Assembly (NCBI GenBank): GCA_001303705.1
Contig: LJUI01000171.1
Span: 1 to 5,169 of the forward strand
Length of the DNA: 5,169 nucleotides
From: a candidate division TA06 bacterium SM23_40
GTDB lineage: Bacteria; LJUI01; SM1-40
Direction: 5' to 3'
The notes below the pieces were generated by a model. It did not search any database. It had not been told where the DNA came from and was given only the letters and a program-made list of their open reading frames with translations. This document shows positions 4,677-5,169 of the stretch, in pieces (position 1 is the first letter of the stretch; each line of letters opens with the position of its first letter). Made by a program: the position numbers and the translations under genes.

Positions 4677-5169
4677 CTACTCGCAGCGCGAGTACCCGCA
4701 GCCGCGGCAGACCTCGCATCCCTCGACGTACTCCAGTACCCCTCCACACCGCGCGCAGCGCTCGTACTGCCTCCCCGGCTCAGGCGGGACGCTGACGGGC
4801 TGCCCTCTCTCGGACTCATAGCGTACGAGGGCCCGGCCGATCGCATCGGGACAGGAGAGGATGGCGTGCCCGTTTCGCCAATAGGGACGCGGACATCTGA
4901 TCCCGCGCAGCTGCTTGATAATCGACTCCGGCTTGACTCCAGACCTGAGCGCCAGCGAGACGAGCCTGCTGATCGCCTCAGTCTGCGACGCCTCGCATCC
5001 TCCGCTCTTCCCGAGGCTGGCAAAGACCTCGAACGGGCCGTGCTCGTCGGCGTTGACGGTCACGTACAGGTTCCCACACCCGGTTCCGATCTTCTCGGTC
5101 GTTCCGGACGTGACTTCCGGTCTCGGCCTCGGCTTGCGCCGCTCCTCTGCCGGCGGCCCGATCGCCGCT
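4677..5169 (-). CDS. nrdJ: Vitamin B12-dependent (class II) ribonucleotide reductase, C-terminal part
   Basis: Reduces ribonucleotides to deoxyribonucleotides in the cytoplasm using adenosylcobalamin. Only the last 163 codons are visible. The frame stays open to the right edge, so the gene is partial at its 5' end, and it stops at a TAG (4679-4677). Numbering the visible residues from 1: a charged proline/arginine-rich linker (about 6-18), then TGCGNLYVTVN (28-38), FEVFASLGKSGGC (46-58), a helix with SLALRSGV and IIKQLRGIRCP, then ILSCPDAI (103-110). These blocks are typical of the NrdJ C-terminal region. The tail is a cysteine cluster: C138-x2-C141 and C151-x2-C154-x2-C157-x4-C162. Such C-terminal cysteines in class II enzymes are known to re-reduce the active-site disulfide and/or bind zinc. 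The valine GTG at 5063 is internal, because conserved family sequence continues upstream of it. The next gene starts 198 bases downstream behind its own promoter-like element, so it is probably a separate transcription unit. Family assignment is very secure. Confidence 0.95.
   Translation of the reverse strand, partial: AAIGPPAEERRKPRPRPEVTSGTTEKIGTGCGNLYVTVNADEHGPFEVFASLGKSGGCEASQTEAISRLVSLALRSGVKPESIIKQLRGIRCPRPYWRNGHAILSCPDAIGRALVRYESERGQPVSVPPEPGRQYERCARCGGVLEYVEGCEVCRGCGYSRCE

Overview
The window is GC-rich bacterial DNA with every supportable gene on the minus strand, so transcription runs from right to left. Two exported proteins with lipoprotein-type signal peptides, a transmembrane anti-sigma factor and a class II (B12-dependent) ribonucleotide reductase suggest a diderm-like, probably uncultured, environmental bacterium. 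The sequence alone does not fix the phylum. I see no tRNA, rRNA, CRISPR array, transposase or phage gene.

Layout in order of transcription. (1) 5169-4677: the C-terminal 163 residues of a vitamin B12-dependent ribonucleotide reductase (NrdJ), cut by the window edge. (2) 4676-4479: a regulatory gap with a GGGAAC-N18-GTT element of SigR/SigH type, its -35 half in the loop of a 12-bp inverted repeat, preceded by an AT-rich stretch. (3) 4478-3885: an ECF sigma factor most like the SigR/SigH (ECF12) group. (4) 3888-3100: its anti-sigma factor, coupled by an ATGA overlap. It has an N-terminal zinc anti-sigma (ZAS) domain, one membrane helix and an extracytoplasmic domain with seven cysteines. (5) 3099-2734: a 366-base gap with a good housekeeping-type promoter (TTGACA-N17-TATGAA), strong hairpins and an 11-bp direct repeat. 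(6) 2733-2233: a TlpA/ResA-type thioredoxin lipoprotein with a WCPPC active site. (7) 2203-287: an exported DUF255/YyaL-like protein whose thioredoxin-like domain has lost the usual CxxC. (8) 150-1: a near-identical second copy of a 150-bp internal piece of gene 7, running off the left edge.

Working model: genes 3 and 4 form a redox- or envelope-responsive sigma switch that probably autoregulates through the SigR-like element. The sensor has thiols on both sides of the membrane. Genes 6 and 7 form a two-gene envelope thiol unit with its own promoter and a long structured leader. Linking the two pairs is inference from adjacency and shared thiol chemistry; I found no SigR-like promoter in front of genes 6 and 7. 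The most unusual points are the Cys-rich external domain on a SigR-type anti-sigma factor, the CxxC-less DUF255 protein, the hairpin over the sigma promoter, the leader RNA region and the partial tandem duplication.
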